Source: Prevotellamassilia timonensis (GTDB taxonomy: Bacteria; Bacteroidota; Bacteroidia; Bacteroidales; Bacteroidaceae). Taken from it: 64,000 nt of DNA. The notes under the pieces were generated by a model. That model saw only the letters and a program-made list of their open reading frames with translations. It did no database searches and had not been told where the DNA came from. Location: positions 125,535 to 189,534 of the forward strand of contig NZ_LT629845.1 in assembly GCF_900106785.1 (NCBI RefSeq), read 5' to 3'. The position numbers and the translations under genes were made by a program. Shown here piece after piece: positions 35,362 to 44,652 of this stretch (the first letter of the stretch is position 1; every line of letters begins with the position of its first letter).

Positions 35362-38300
35362 ATGAACAACAATAAGAAAATACACTTGATGCAGGGTACC
35401 CTGAGAGCAGGAGTATGTATGTTCATGCTTTCAGGTGCATGCGTGCTTTCAGCCCAGACCCCTCAAGATGGTGACAACGTTGCAGCCCATTCTGCCCCAA
35501 CGGCACCGGCTGCAAAGAAAAAGGCACCCAAATATCAGATGAAGGAGGTTACCGGATACGTGTTTGATGGTGCCACCCGCAAGCCTGTTGTAGGTGCAAG
35601 TGTTCAGTCGTTGAGCAACAGCTACTACAGCGCCATGACCGATGAGAATGGTAAGTACACCATTCGTGTGCCGGAGTTTGTAGACGTGTTGTATGTCTCT
35701 GCCAAGGACACCAACTACAATCCTGCCCAGTTGGCCATCAAGGGTGCCACAGGTCAGGACGTGTTCCTCACCAGCGGCATGAACGCAGACTTCTTTGCCA
35801 ATGGCACCAAGCTGAACAATAATCAGAAGATGATGGTTGACGAGCCCAACTCACTTACCATCGAGAACGAGATGGAGAAGGGGCTGGCTGGTAGCTTGCG
35901 TGTCATCAATCGTGGTGGTATGCCCGCTCAGGGTGCAGCCATGTTTATCAATGGTTTGAACTCACTCAACAGCAATGCACAGCCTCTTGTCATTGTTGAT
36001 GGTGTAATGCTCGATATGCAGTACGACCGCAGCTCTTTGCACCAGGGCTTTGTCAACAACGTGTTCAACATCATCGACCCCGATGACATTGAAAGCGTAG
36101 AAGTTGTCAAGAACGGTACTGCCCGTTATGGTGCAAAAGGCGCCAATGGCGTATTGCTCATCAACACCCGTCGTGGCAAGAGCATGGTAACACGCATCAA
36201 CTTCCGTGCCTATGCAGGTTTTGAAACTTCGCCTGAGCAGATGAAGGTGATGAATGCCAGCCAGTATCGCAACTACATCAGCGAATTGATTGGTACACAG
36301 CCCAACAACGACGTTGTCAGCAGCACCAAGACTACACCGTTCCTCAACGAGGATCCCAACTACTTCTACTACAAGCTCTATCACAACGAGACAGACTGGC
36401 AGAAGGACCTCTATCACAACACATTCACGCAGAACTACAAGGTGAGCGTTGATGGTGGTGATGATGTGGCATTGTATCACCTCTCTTTGGGTTATGCCCA
36501 GAGCGATGCCACAGCCAAGAAAAACGACTTCAACCGCTTGAGCATTCGTTTCAACACCGACGTAAACATGTTCAAGGACTTTGTTACAGGTTTGGACTTC
36601 GCTTATTCGCGTAATGCCTATAACCTTCGCGACAATGGTTGGGCCGAGAGCTATGCCACACGCAACATCACTTCGCCCAATGTGTTGGGCATGATACAGA
36701 CACCGTTCATCAGTCCGTATGCCTACTATGTACACTCTACGGGCAACAATCTCGAACTGGTACACTCTAACACCGTATATTCAGGCAAGATCTATAGCGA
36801 CAACAACAACCCCTATATGTTTGGCAGCAGCTACGGCTATACGGGCTTGATCAACCCCTATTGGATTTTGCAGAATGGTGATGGTGACAACAAGAACTTC
36901 CAGGAACAGACACAGTTCAATCTCAATGTATCTCCGAGCTACAAGATTAACCGTTTCCTCACCATCAAGGACCGTTTCAGCTATATCCTCAATCGCAGCA
37001 ACGAAAAGTACTACTTGCCTAAGTATGGTACACCTCCCAAGAACGTTGAAGGACTTGGCGATGTAACAAGTATCGTAAGTACACAGTTTGCCAAGGAAAC
37101 CACCCTTTACAACGACTTCTGTGTTGATTGGCACCGTGCCTTTGGCGCACACGACGTACAGTTGTATGGCGGTTTCCGCATGAACTCTTACTCATACAAT
37201 GCGAGCAACATCACTGGTTACAACAACGACCAGGATAAGATGCCTAACATGGCCTACTCATTGCAGTACAAGAGCTATGGTGGTGCAAACGACAAGTGGA
37301 CCAACTTGGCATATTACCTCAACGTAGGCTACAACTACAAGAACAAGTACTTCCTTACAGGTACCATGTCAATGGAAGCCTCTTCGCGTTTTGGTAAGAA
37401 GGCCGAACAAGGCATCAAGCTCTGTGGTGTTACTTGGGGTCTCTTCCCCTCATTGCAGGCTGCATGGGTTATGTCGTCTGAAAAGTGGTTCAATGTCAAG
37501 GGCATCGATTATTTGAAGCTCACCGGTGGTTATGAAATCAGCGGTAATGACAACATCGACTACTATGCCACACGTACATACTTTGCCAACACCCAGTTCC
37601 TTGACAAAGCAACGGCACTTGTACTCGAAAACATTCAGAACCCCAAGTTGCAGTGGGAAACAACCAAGCGTTATAACATCGGTTTGCAGGCAAGTGCCCT
37701 CAACAACCGCTTGAACTTCGCCATCGAATACTTCCACAGCAACACCGACCACTTGCTCACCCGCAAGGCAGTGAGCGACATCACAGGCTTGGCCACCATG
37801 TGGTCTAACGACGGTTCATTGCGCAACAGTGGTGTCGACTTCAACGTCAATGCCATGCTCGTGCAGCGCAAGGATTGGCGTTGGCAGGCAGGCTTCTCAA
37901 TCGGCCATTACAAGAATGAGATCACGGCTCTGCCTTCAACCTCGCTCAACACCATTCGCACATACGCCCTTGACGATAACGGCAACCGTATAGCTGATAC
38001 TGAAAAGCAGATACATGGTTACACCTCGTCAGTGTATGGCACCAACAACATACTTACCGCTGTAGGTCATGCTGCAGGTGTATTCTATGGTTACAAAACA
38101 GCAGGTGTGTTCTCATCAGACGCCGAGGCACGTGCAGCTGGCAAGGACGGCAATTACCTCCGCTATCCGACAGGTTTGGCCGAACAGCCCTCGCGCGACT
38201 TCAAGGCAGGTGATGTACACTTTGTAGACCAAAACGGTGATGGTTGGATCAACGAAGCTGATATGGTAGTCATCGGCGACCCCAATCCCGATATCTATGG

Positions 38301-38784
38301 TAACATCTACACCTCGCTCAGCTGGAAGGGCCTGAAACTCGACGTCAACTTCAAGTATTCTTTGGGCAACGACGTGTTCAACTACCAGCGTTCGCAGTTG
38401 GAGGCACTCAACAACAACTGGAATCAAACAACTGCTGCTGTCAACCGTTGGCGCTACGAGGGACAAAAGACCGACATACCCCGTGCAATGGATCCTACCA
38501 GCACACAGTGGGTAAACAACGAGCGTTTCTCAGACCGTTGGATTGAAGATGGTTCATACCTCAAGCTTAAGAATATCCGCCTTACTTACAATGTGCCTGT
38601 AAACCTCAGTTGGCTGCTTGGCCTCTCAGTATGGGGCGAGTGCAACAATGTGTTTACCATTTCCAAGTACACAGGCAACGACCCCGAGTTCTCGGCAGGC
38701 AACGGCGTGCTCTATCAGGGCATCGATGCAGGCTACCTCACCCAGGGCCGCAACTTCAATCTTGGTGTAACCATCAACCTCTAA
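35362..38784 (+). CDS. SusC/RagA-family TonB-dependent outer membrane transporter (second)
   Basis: From ATG 35362 (MNNNKKIHLM) the protein has 1140 residues; an earlier in-frame Met would add 17 residues before the signal peptide. A signal peptide (cleavage after VLSA, about residue 31) is followed by an Ala/Pro/Lys-rich linker (PTAPAAKKKAPKY), a carboxypeptidase-like regulatory domain with VTGYVFDGATRKPVVGASV, a plug with PLVIVDGVMLD and VEVVKNGTARYGAKGANGVL, then the barrel. The linker and the diverged plug (NGTARYGAKG in place of DASATAIYGSRG) set it apart from the first SusC. Partner is the SusD at 38869. Confidence 0.95.
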   Translation: MNNNKKIHLMQGTLRAGVCMFMLSGACVLSAQTPQDGDNVAAHSAPTAPAAKKKAPKYQMKEVTGYVFDGATRKPVVGASVQSLSNSYYSAMTDENGKYTIRVPEFVDVLYVSAKDTNYNPAQLAIKGATGQDVFLTSGMNADFFANGTKLNNNQKMMVDEPNSLTIENEMEKGLAGSLRVINRGGMPAQGAAMFINGLNSLNSNAQPLVIVDGVMLDMQYDRSSLHQGFVNNVFNIIDPDDIESVEVVKNGTARYGAKGANGVLLINTRRGKSMVTRINFRAYAGFETSPEQMKVMNASQYRNYISELIGTQPNNDVVSSTKTTPFLNEDPNYFYYKLYHNETDWQKDLYHNTFTQNYKVSVDGGDDVALYHLSLGYAQSDATAKKNDFNRLSIRFNTDVNMFKDFVTGLDFAYSRNAYNLRDNGWAESYATRNITSPNVLGMIQTPFISPYAYYVHSTGNNLELVHSNTVYSGKIYSDNNNPYMFGSSYGYTGLINPYWILQNGDGDNKNFQEQTQFNLNVSPSYKINRFLTIKDRFSYILNRSNEKYYLPKYGTPPKNVEGLGDVTSIVSTQFAKETTLYNDFCVDWHRAFGAHDVQLYGGFRMNSYSYNASNITGYNNDQDKMPNMAYSLQYKSYGGANDKWTNLAYYLNVGYNYKNKYFLTGTMSMEASSRFGKKAEQGIKLCGVTWGLFPSLQAAWVMSSEKWFNVKGIDYLKLTGGYEISGNDNIDYYATRTYFANTQFLDKATALVLENIQNPKLQWETTKRYNIGLQASALNNRLNFAIEYFHSNTDHLLTRKAVSDITGLATMWSNDGSLRNSGVDFNVNAMLVQRKDWRWQAGFSIGHYKNEITALPSTSLNTIRTYALDDNGNRIADTEKQIHGYTSSVYGTNNILTAVGHAAGVFYGYKTAGVFSSDAEARAAGKDGNYLRYPTGLAEQPSRDFKAGDVHFVDQNGDGWINEADMVVIGDPNPDIYGNIYTSLSWKGLKLDVNFKYSLGNDVFNYQRSQLEALNNNWNQTTAAVNRWRYEGQKTDIPRAMDPTSTQWVNNERFSDRWIEDGSYLKLKNIRLTYNVPVNLSWLLGLSVWGECNNVFTISKYTGNDPEFSAGNGVLYQGIDAGYLTQGRNFNLGVTINL

Positions 38785-38805
38785 CAGAAAAGGGTAGGGA
38801 GTGGG

Positions 38806-38838
38806 GAGTTCAGAAGTTGGTTTCTGACTTCTCAACTC
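38806..38838 (+). promoter_or_regulatory. Intergenic hairpin between second susC and susD
   Basis: A 12-bp stem with one mismatch (GAGTTCAGAAGT, 38806-38817, with ACTTCTCAACTC, 38827-38838). As at the other gaps of the locus it lacks a T-run. Confidence 0.6.
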
Positions 38839-38868
38839 TCACCTCTCAACTCTCAATACAATACAGCA

Positions 38869-41103
38869 ATGAAACACAAATCGATTTTAAGTCTTCTCAT
38901 CTTCCTCATGGGATTTGGTGCTGTCACCACATCTTGCGAAGATATGTTGACCCCCGATATGAATCGTTACGCTGAAAACTTTAGTGGAAAGGATACCATC
39001 TACTTCTACACAGGTATTTTGCGTAACGTTCAGGACATGGTTGAGCAGAACCAACTCTTGGGTGACCTGCGCAGTGATTTGGTAGCCCCAACAGCTTATG
39101 TGAGCGACTCCGTTTCGGGCATAATCAATTACGACCGCACCAATGCCAATGCCAATCGTGACGGCGACAATGGCTTGCTCAATCGTTCTGCCTACTACAA
39201 GGTAATCAACCAGTGCAACTTCTACCTTGCCAAGGTTGACACCAGTGCAGTAAAGAACAACATTTACTACATGAAGCGTGAGTATGCACAGGTTGTTGAC
39301 ATTCGTGCTTGGGCTTACATTCAGTTAGTACAGACTTACGGCCGTGTACCTTTCATCACCAAGCCTGTTGACAATGCCGACACCGGTTGGGAAACCAAGC
39401 CCGAGGGCGACATCTGGGCAACAGCCGACAACTTGGTCGACCTGTTGAAGGGCGACCTCGAGCGTGCCAATGCCATAGAGCACACTTTAGGCTATCCGCA
39501 GTATGGTGAGTTTGCCACAGGTAATGACAACTTCAAGGTAAACAGTTCATATTTGCGCTTCTATTCCGACATACTCCTTGGCGACCTCTACCTTTACCGT
39601 GGTGCCTCAAAGCAAGATTATGTTGAAGCAGCTAAGAATTACTACTACTTCCTGAAGGAGCAGTCACGCAAGGGCGTAGGTGTATCAGGCTCTTATGCCA
39701 CATTCGGCAAGAACATCAACACCAATGGCTCATATAGTTATTCGCCCAACATCAACTCATGGGTGTCACGCGGCCTTGCAGCCACATCGCTCAATGCCGA
39801 GAATGTCACTTTGTTGCCTTCAGCTGCCAACAGCACCTTTGGTCGCGTTTTGACCAAGGTGGCACAAATCTATGGCTTCGATTCTAACTCAACCAACAGC
39901 ACCTCGTCAAGTGGTTCTACATCAGGTAGTGTTTCACTCAGCGTAAACTATAAGTCACGTCAGGTAGAGCCCTCAAATGCGTATCTCAATCTCTGTAAGG
40001 CTCAGAACTACTCTGTTACAACTTCAGATAACACCACAGGTGCTCCTACCAGCGTAGAGTATTACACTGGCGCAGGTGATGCACGTTTGGCTGCTACAGC
40101 TCCTATCTTCGAAACCAAGGAGGGAGGCCGCAACCGTTACATTGTAAAGGAGGCTCCTGTAACCTATGTCAATGCCAGCAGCACAGCAGGTGGTTACGAC
40201 TTCAGACACTACAAGTCAATCTATCGTCTGAAGCAAATTTACTTGCGTTACGCCGAGGCAATCAACCGTGCCGGCTACCCGCGTTTGGCTTACGCCGTGC
40301 TCAACACAGGTTTGACTAAAAACACCGTTCCCGAATTGGGCGACTCTATCGCTTACGACGACGCTGCACATACAAAGCAACTCGTTTATTACTTGGATAG
40401 TACCAAGACCACGACTCCCTATCATGCCGCATTCTTCGTCGGTGTTGATGAGTTGCGCCGTGCACAGGCTGAGCCCGAGTACGCCAAGTTCCTCGACTTC
40501 ACCTCAAACAACTGGTCAAACGTAGGTATTCATGAGATGGGTACAGGCGTAACCTCGTCAATGGACAGCCTCAATAGCTTTGCATTGGCTGTACATGGCA
40601 ATATTGCCAAAGGCGGAAAGATCAAGGGTCGTATATTGCAGGAAAAAGAGCGTTGTGCAGCACTTGCCGAGACCAATGTGCAGAGCATCAAGCGCCGTGT
40701 ACGTTTGCCTTGGAACGATGTTGTAACACCTGAAGAAGGTGGTACTACCACACCAAGCCTCGAGGAGCAGCGCAAGGACTATGAAACGCTTGATCCGGTT
40801 GAGCCGCTTGCCGCAGATCCTGCCGAAATCAATGCTGTTGAAACGTTGATTGCTGACGAATATGCACTCGAAACGGCTTATGAGGGTACACGTATGTTTG
40901 ACCTCATTCGTATTGCCCGTCACATGAACCTTGACAGCAACACTGCTGCCGATTATGGTACAAAGTGGTTGGCATGGAAGATTGCCCGTCGTAACTTTGA
41001 TGGTGCACCTTACGAGACACCTGCCACTTACGATGGCTTACTCTTCGGCAAATTGCTCGTTGAGGATAACTGGTATATCATCAGTCCTGTTTATAACAAG
41101 TAA
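38869..41103 (+). CDS. SusD/RagB-family lipoprotein (second, with Ser/Thr-rich insert)
   Basis: A 744-residue SusD-type protein with lipidated Cys23 (VTTSC) and EDML after it. Family marks are GDLRSDLVAPTA, the TPR part around IRAWAYIQLVQTYGRVPFIT, YLRYAEAINRAGYPR, and the C-terminal EYALETAYEGTRMFDLIRIARH. It is longer than usual because of a Ser/Thr/Gly-rich low-complexity segment at about 338-362 (SNSTNSTSSSGSTSGS) and an acidic Pro-rich loop near 630-650. The gene closes the seven-gene locus and is followed by a terminator. Confidence 0.93.
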   Translation: MKHKSILSLLIFLMGFGAVTTSCEDMLTPDMNRYAENFSGKDTIYFYTGILRNVQDMVEQNQLLGDLRSDLVAPTAYVSDSVSGIINYDRTNANANRDGDNGLLNRSAYYKVINQCNFYLAKVDTSAVKNNIYYMKREYAQVVDIRAWAYIQLVQTYGRVPFITKPVDNADTGWETKPEGDIWATADNLVDLLKGDLERANAIEHTLGYPQYGEFATGNDNFKVNSSYLRFYSDILLGDLYLYRGASKQDYVEAAKNYYYFLKEQSRKGVGVSGSYATFGKNINTNGSYSYSPNINSWVSRGLAATSLNAENVTLLPSAANSTFGRVLTKVAQIYGFDSNSTNSTSSSGSTSGSVSLSVNYKSRQVEPSNAYLNLCKAQNYSVTTSDNTTGAPTSVEYYTGAGDARLAATAPIFETKEGGRNRYIVKEAPVTYVNASSTAGGYDFRHYKSIYRLKQIYLRYAEAINRAGYPRLAYAVLNTGLTKNTVPELGDSIAYDDAAHTKQLVYYLDSTKTTTPYHAAFFVGVDELRRAQAEPEYAKFLDFTSNNWSNVGIHEMGTGVTSSMDSLNSFALAVHGNIAKGGKIKGRILQEKERCAALAETNVQSIKRRVRLPWNDVVTPEEGGTTTPSLEEQRKDYETLDPVEPLAADPAEINAVETLIADEYALETAYEGTRMFDLIRIARHMNLDSNTAADYGTKWLAWKIARRNFDGAPYETPATYDGLLFGKLLVEDNWYIISPVYNK

Positions 41104-41151
41104 TTACGTGGGCGTGGCAGATAATCCCGCCCATACGGAATACATCTAATT

Positions 41152-41192
41152 AAGGATTCGAAGTTTAGTCAAACAAACTTCGAATCCTTTTT
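41152..41192 (+). terminator. Intrinsic terminator of the FAS1/SusCD locus
   Basis: A 15-bp perfect stem (AAGGATTCGAAGTTT, 41152-41166, with 41175-41189) and an 8-base loop followed by a T-run, 48 bp after the last stop codon. Confidence 0.92.
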
Positions 41193-41233
41193 GTGTAATA
41201 CGTATAACCCTCCAATGCTTCTCAGTATAGTAT

Positions 41234-41604
41234 ATTATTGCTGTCCAGTGAAACCATTCTGATATTAAAGCTCACGGATCGCACCGATAGCACGGATTTT
41301 TTTGCTTATGCAATGTGCTTTAGCACCACGGAGATGACGGATTTTACGGATGTTGTGAGCATTGCATGCTCACTTCGCTATTAGCTCGTTGCTGCGACCA
41401 GGTCCCTTACTACATAATCTGTGCTAACGTATTTCGTCACAGGTACGTTACGGGCCAATAGCGAAGTGAGCATGCAATGCTCACAAAATCCGTCAAATCC
41501 GTCATCTCCGTGGTGCTAAAGCACGTTGCACAAGCAAAAAAATCCGTGCAATCGGTGCGATCCGTGAGCTTTAATATCAGAATGCTTTTACTGGACAGCA
41601 ATAA
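41234..41604. repeat. Large palindrome of 371 bp
   Basis: Two inverted arms of about 155 bp begin with TTATTGCTGTCCAGT and end with its inverse, around a spacer of about 50 bp. The arms contain GCTCACGGATCGCACCGA, CTTTAGCACCACGGAGATGA and AGCATTGCATGCTCACTTCG, all with inverses on the other side. The arms differ at several bases, so it is not a sequencing fold-back. No gene is encoded. The repeated ATCCGT/ACGGAT words could be iterated short units. Confidence 0.85.
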
Positions 41605-41628
41605 TTTAGTGTATGAAAATTGCACTTT

Positions 41629-41675
41629 CCCGCGAGACGCGTCGCCCCCATTAGAGGTAGCGTTTGGAGCTTGAG
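41629..41675. repeat. Iteron-armed palindrome, family 3, half copy
   Basis: Only the right arm of the element is present (CGCGAGACGCGTCGCCCCC, then TAGAGGTAGCGTTTGGAGC and the end TTGAG). The left arm is missing, possibly lost when the adjacent large palindrome arose. Confidence 0.75.
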
Positions 41676-41804
41676 TCTGTTTGCGAGCTTTCGTTTTACC
41701 GAACAGTTCCCTTTGCCAGAATGGCAAACAAGTTGAGATAATAACAAAGATGATATTTGAACTTTGTTATATAGAAGTAATAATAGTTGCAAATAGTAAC
41801 CCGG

Positions 41805-42033
41805 TTGCCACGCTACGGCGTCAGCCCTTATGTCTCTTGAGGCCACCCGGACGATAGTCCGTGGCCGTCCGCCGCGCAGCGGCCTTTTGTGTTTCTTATG
41901 TAGCTTATGTTCTTATGTTCCCGCGGTAAGCGGCTAACACAAACGTATATCTTCTGTCCTTCTGTTCTTATGTCCTTATGTTTACCGCGTTAGCGGCTGC
42001 CAAGCCACACTACGGCGTCAGTCCATTAGCACA
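41805..42033. repeat. Repeat block left of the VapE gene
   Basis: Contains CTACGGCGTCAG twice (near 41813 and 42010), palindromic GGCCGCTGCGCGGC-like words, and repeated TTCTTATGT words. Closely related words in inverted and direct order occur at 43556-43830 on the other side of the VapE gene. Confidence 0.65.
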
Positions 42034-43437
42034 TTAACTTTCTCGTGCTTTCACCCAATACATCACCCCGCGGTTGCACCTCTTGCGCGGCACGTCGAGC
42101 TGCATCAGTTCACGTCCCAAAGTGTTAGGCGTGGCATTGCGCACCATGCCACGCAAGTCACGCTTGAGCGTGCGGAATATGGCCGTGGCCGTCTGCCACT
42201 TGCCACCATCAACCAGCTTGCCCTCATCAGCCACCTCGAAACGGCGCACAAAACACTCGCGCAGGGGCGACGACTGGTAAAACAATCGGTTGTGATGCTG
42301 AATGGCAGCCTCCTCGGTGTGCGTGAAATAAGTCAGTTCACCCGACAACACCTCGTGCAACAGTTGCGCATAAAGCTGCGCATAGTCAAGCGGCGTGTCA
42401 CAGTCTATCACCCCGTGCACCTCCTGACAAAAGAAACGGCGGCTGCCCGTGGGGTCGTTCAACAAATCGTAGCGGTTGCTCGTACCAATAAACGAGGCCA
42501 CGCGCGGCATCTCGGAAAAACCGCTCGCATACGGACGACGCGACTGCATGGTGCCGAGCTGCACCAAATTCTTGAGTTTGGCCGCATGGTGCTGGCTGTA
42601 ACGGTCAAACTCATCAAGGTTGACAAGTGCAAAGCGCGACAACGCCAATTCGAGCCGCTCCGTGCCCGAGAGTTCAAACTTTTCGGAGTAGTAGTTGCGC
42701 AGTTCGGGCGGCAGCAACATGCGGCAGAAGGTGCTCTTGCGCAGACCCTGCTCCTCGCTCACCAACAAGGGTATCATGGCATTGCCACCCGTCTGCGAGG
42801 CGGCACCACCCTCAGCACCATGCCACCCGGCCACCATGGCGCGCAGCCAGCGGTGGAACACGGTGGTCCACAGCGGATCGCGGCTCACACGGGCGGCGAG
42901 GGGTGTCACGCGGTCGGTACCGTCCCATGCGGGCAACGATTTCAAATAACTTGTAAAGGGGTGGTATTGCGGCATATAGTCCGACTCCAAAATGCGGTCC
43001 ACATCGTTGTTCCACACCATGCACCCGCGTTTGTGCAAGTCGATAACAATGGTGTTGCGCACCAGTTTGTTCACCGGCACAAACTGGGCAGAGACCTCAT
43101 TGTGTCGGCGTATTTCGGCCACGCGGTCAAGCACGTTATAGCGCGTGTCGTACATCTCGTCAACCATTTGCATGGCTTGTTCCGTAAGGGAGGGCGTGTC
43201 GGGTTGCTCATGGTATGCTTTTACTGGTTGCGGCTCGGTAACATTATTCGGTTGTGGCTTGACAAATTCTTTCGGCTGTGGTAGTTCGTCGTCATACTCC
43301 GCCGCCGTTTGTGGCATGGACATTCGGGCTTCGTCAAGTTTTTCAATCACGCGGTTGGCGATACGGTCAATCAGTGCATCGATGCCCTCGTGCATAATTT
43401 GCTGCACAAATTGCAGCAAGGCTTGTTTGGTATTCAT
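42034..43437 (-). CDS. VapE/VirE-domain ATPase
   Basis: From ATG 43437 (MNTKQALLQF) the product has 467 residues. The central region resembles the virulence-associated E / superfamily 3 helicase-like ATPase: a P-loop-like LLVSEEQGLRKSTF, a Walker B-type LVNLDEFDRYS, and the sensor-like FIGTSNRYDLLNDPTGSRRF. The C-terminal 80 residues resemble the DUF3874 domain that follows VirE in Bacteroides proteins. Such proteins are typical of phage satellites, genomic islands and conjugative elements, where they may act in replication. No integrase, primase or other mobile gene lies next to it. An N-terminal 100-residue region is Gln/Pro-rich. Confidence 0.85.
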   Translation of the reverse strand: MNTKQALLQFVQQIMHEGIDALIDRIANRVIEKLDEARMSMPQTAAEYDDELPQPKEFVKPQPNNVTEPQPVKAYHEQPDTPSLTEQAMQMVDEMYDTRYNVLDRVAEIRRHNEVSAQFVPVNKLVRNTIVIDLHKRGCMVWNNDVDRILESDYMPQYHPFTSYLKSLPAWDGTDRVTPLAARVSRDPLWTTVFHRWLRAMVAGWHGAEGGAASQTGGNAMIPLLVSEEQGLRKSTFCRMLLPPELRNYYSEKFELSGTERLELALSRFALVNLDEFDRYSQHHAAKLKNLVQLGTMQSRRPYASGFSEMPRVASFIGTSNRYDLLNDPTGSRRFFCQEVHGVIDCDTPLDYAQLYAQLLHEVLSGELTYFTHTEEAAIQHHNRLFYQSSPLRECFVRRFEVADEGKLVDGGKWQTATAIFRTLKRDLRGMVRNATPNTLGRELMQLDVPRKRCNRGVMYWVKARES

Positions 43438-43467
43438 GATAATATACAATTTAGTTAGTAGTGGGTG

Positions 43468-43500
43468 CAAAGATAGGGTGCATTATGGCTTGCAAACAAA
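43468..43500 (-). promoter_or_regulatory. Candidate promoter of the VapE gene
   Basis: On the minus strand TATCTTTG (43468-43475) fits the -7 consensus with TTTG at 43497-43500, 21 bp upstream. Transcription would start about 20 bp before ATG 43437. Confidence 0.6.
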
Positions 43501-43555
43501 AAAAGTGTACAAGTTGTACACAAATAATGTTTCCCGTGCTAAGCAACCAACAAGC

Positions 43556-43830
43556 AACACTACGGCGTAGCCCTTATGTTCTTGAGGCCACGGACTAACG
43601 TCTGCGTGACCTCAAGAACATAAGGGCTGACGCCTTAGTGCTTTGGCCGCTAACGCGGTAACCATAAGAACAAAAGAACATAAGTACATAAGGCCGCTGC
43701 GCGGCTTTAGGCCACGGACTAACGTCCGCGTGGCCTAAAGAACATAAGGGCTGACGCCTTAGTGTTACAAGTGGTAATGCTACGGCGTCAGTTCATTAGC
43801 ATATTACCACATTAACATATTAGCATATTC
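43556..43830. repeat. Repeat block right of the VapE gene
   Basis: Built from two hairpins: one on GTTCTTGAGGCCACGGACTA (43579 on) with its inverse, the other on CTTTAGGCCACGGACTAACG with its inverse. ACACTACGGCGTAGCCCTTA at the left and ATGCTACGGCGTCAG at the right echo the block at 41805-42033. Confidence 0.7.
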
Positions 43831-43864
43831 CCGCATTAGCATATTAGTCCGCGCACACAAACTC

Positions 43865-44180
43865 GCTACACTCTACACTTTTACAATGTAAGCAGTTGAT
43901 AATCAGTAAATAAAAGCGTGTAGACACCATCATTATTTGTCTGCACTGCCGTCTGCACGCATCAGATTTGCCACAGCGTAAAAACAGTTATGGGGGCAAG
44001 ACTTTTCTGTCGGAGCAACAGAAAAGTCTTGCCCCCATAACAAAACCCTCAGAGTGCGATGTCTGATACAGCAGCCTGTGCAGACAAATTAAGCGGTGTG
44101 TATACAAATTTTGGCGTTATCTACACGCTGTAAAGTGTTCTGTATCAATGCTATTATAAGGAAAAGTGCAGAGTGCAGAC
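43865..44180. repeat. Inverted-repeat element, family 2, copy G
   Basis: Left end GCTACACTCTACACTTTT; right end, inverted, AAAAGTGCAGAGTGCAGAC. Left subterminal hairpin has GTTGATAATCAG in its loop, the right CTGTATCAATGC. A perfect central hairpin (43991-44039) has arms GGGGGCAAGACTTTTCTGT and inverse, with loop CGGAGCA. It is 316 bp long and the shortest family 2 copy. Confidence 0.75.
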
Positions 44181-44652
44181 AGTTTTACAAGATATTGTAT
44201 GTAAGGGTAGGTGAGTGTTCTGCTTATTGCCATGTAAATCTGTCATTGAGATAGCGTCATCCTCAAGCAGACAGCCCTGATAGGCTATAGTTTAGGAATG
44301 GGAAATAGTACAAACCCCTACAAACCTGTACAAAACTGCGCATTCGTGTAAAAAACCATAGGTGTAGGGGCTTATATCGAATATTTTTGCGATATTTGCA
44401 TAAACCTATGTCTTTGATAATACGGGTAAATATAGTCTATAAGTCGTATGTTTGAAGTAAATGTGCTGAAAACCAACGTATTACGATTTGTAAACTGTTG
44501 CAAACGATGTTGTTGTCAAATAATTGACGCACAAAGACATACCAAGGCCAAAGCCTTTAGACAACGAAAATAAAAAGATATTGCGCGTCGTCCACCTGCT
44601 AATGAGGTGGGTGGAGACCACTCTTTACAAACAAGAAAAGCAATCACTATAC
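44181..44652. other. Gene-free stretch upstream of lpxD
   Basis: No gene is visible. TATTTTTG at 44382-44389 could be a -7 promoter motif for the lpx genes, but no clear -33 element was found. An open frame continuing upstream of lpxD to TTG 44524 adds residues unlike LpxD and was not used. Confidence 0.4.

Noticed and set aside
44524-44652. N-terminal extension of lpxD from TTG 44524
   Set aside because: The 43 added residues are charged and unlike the LpxD N-terminus, which begins [14 protein letters not shown] at ATG 44653.
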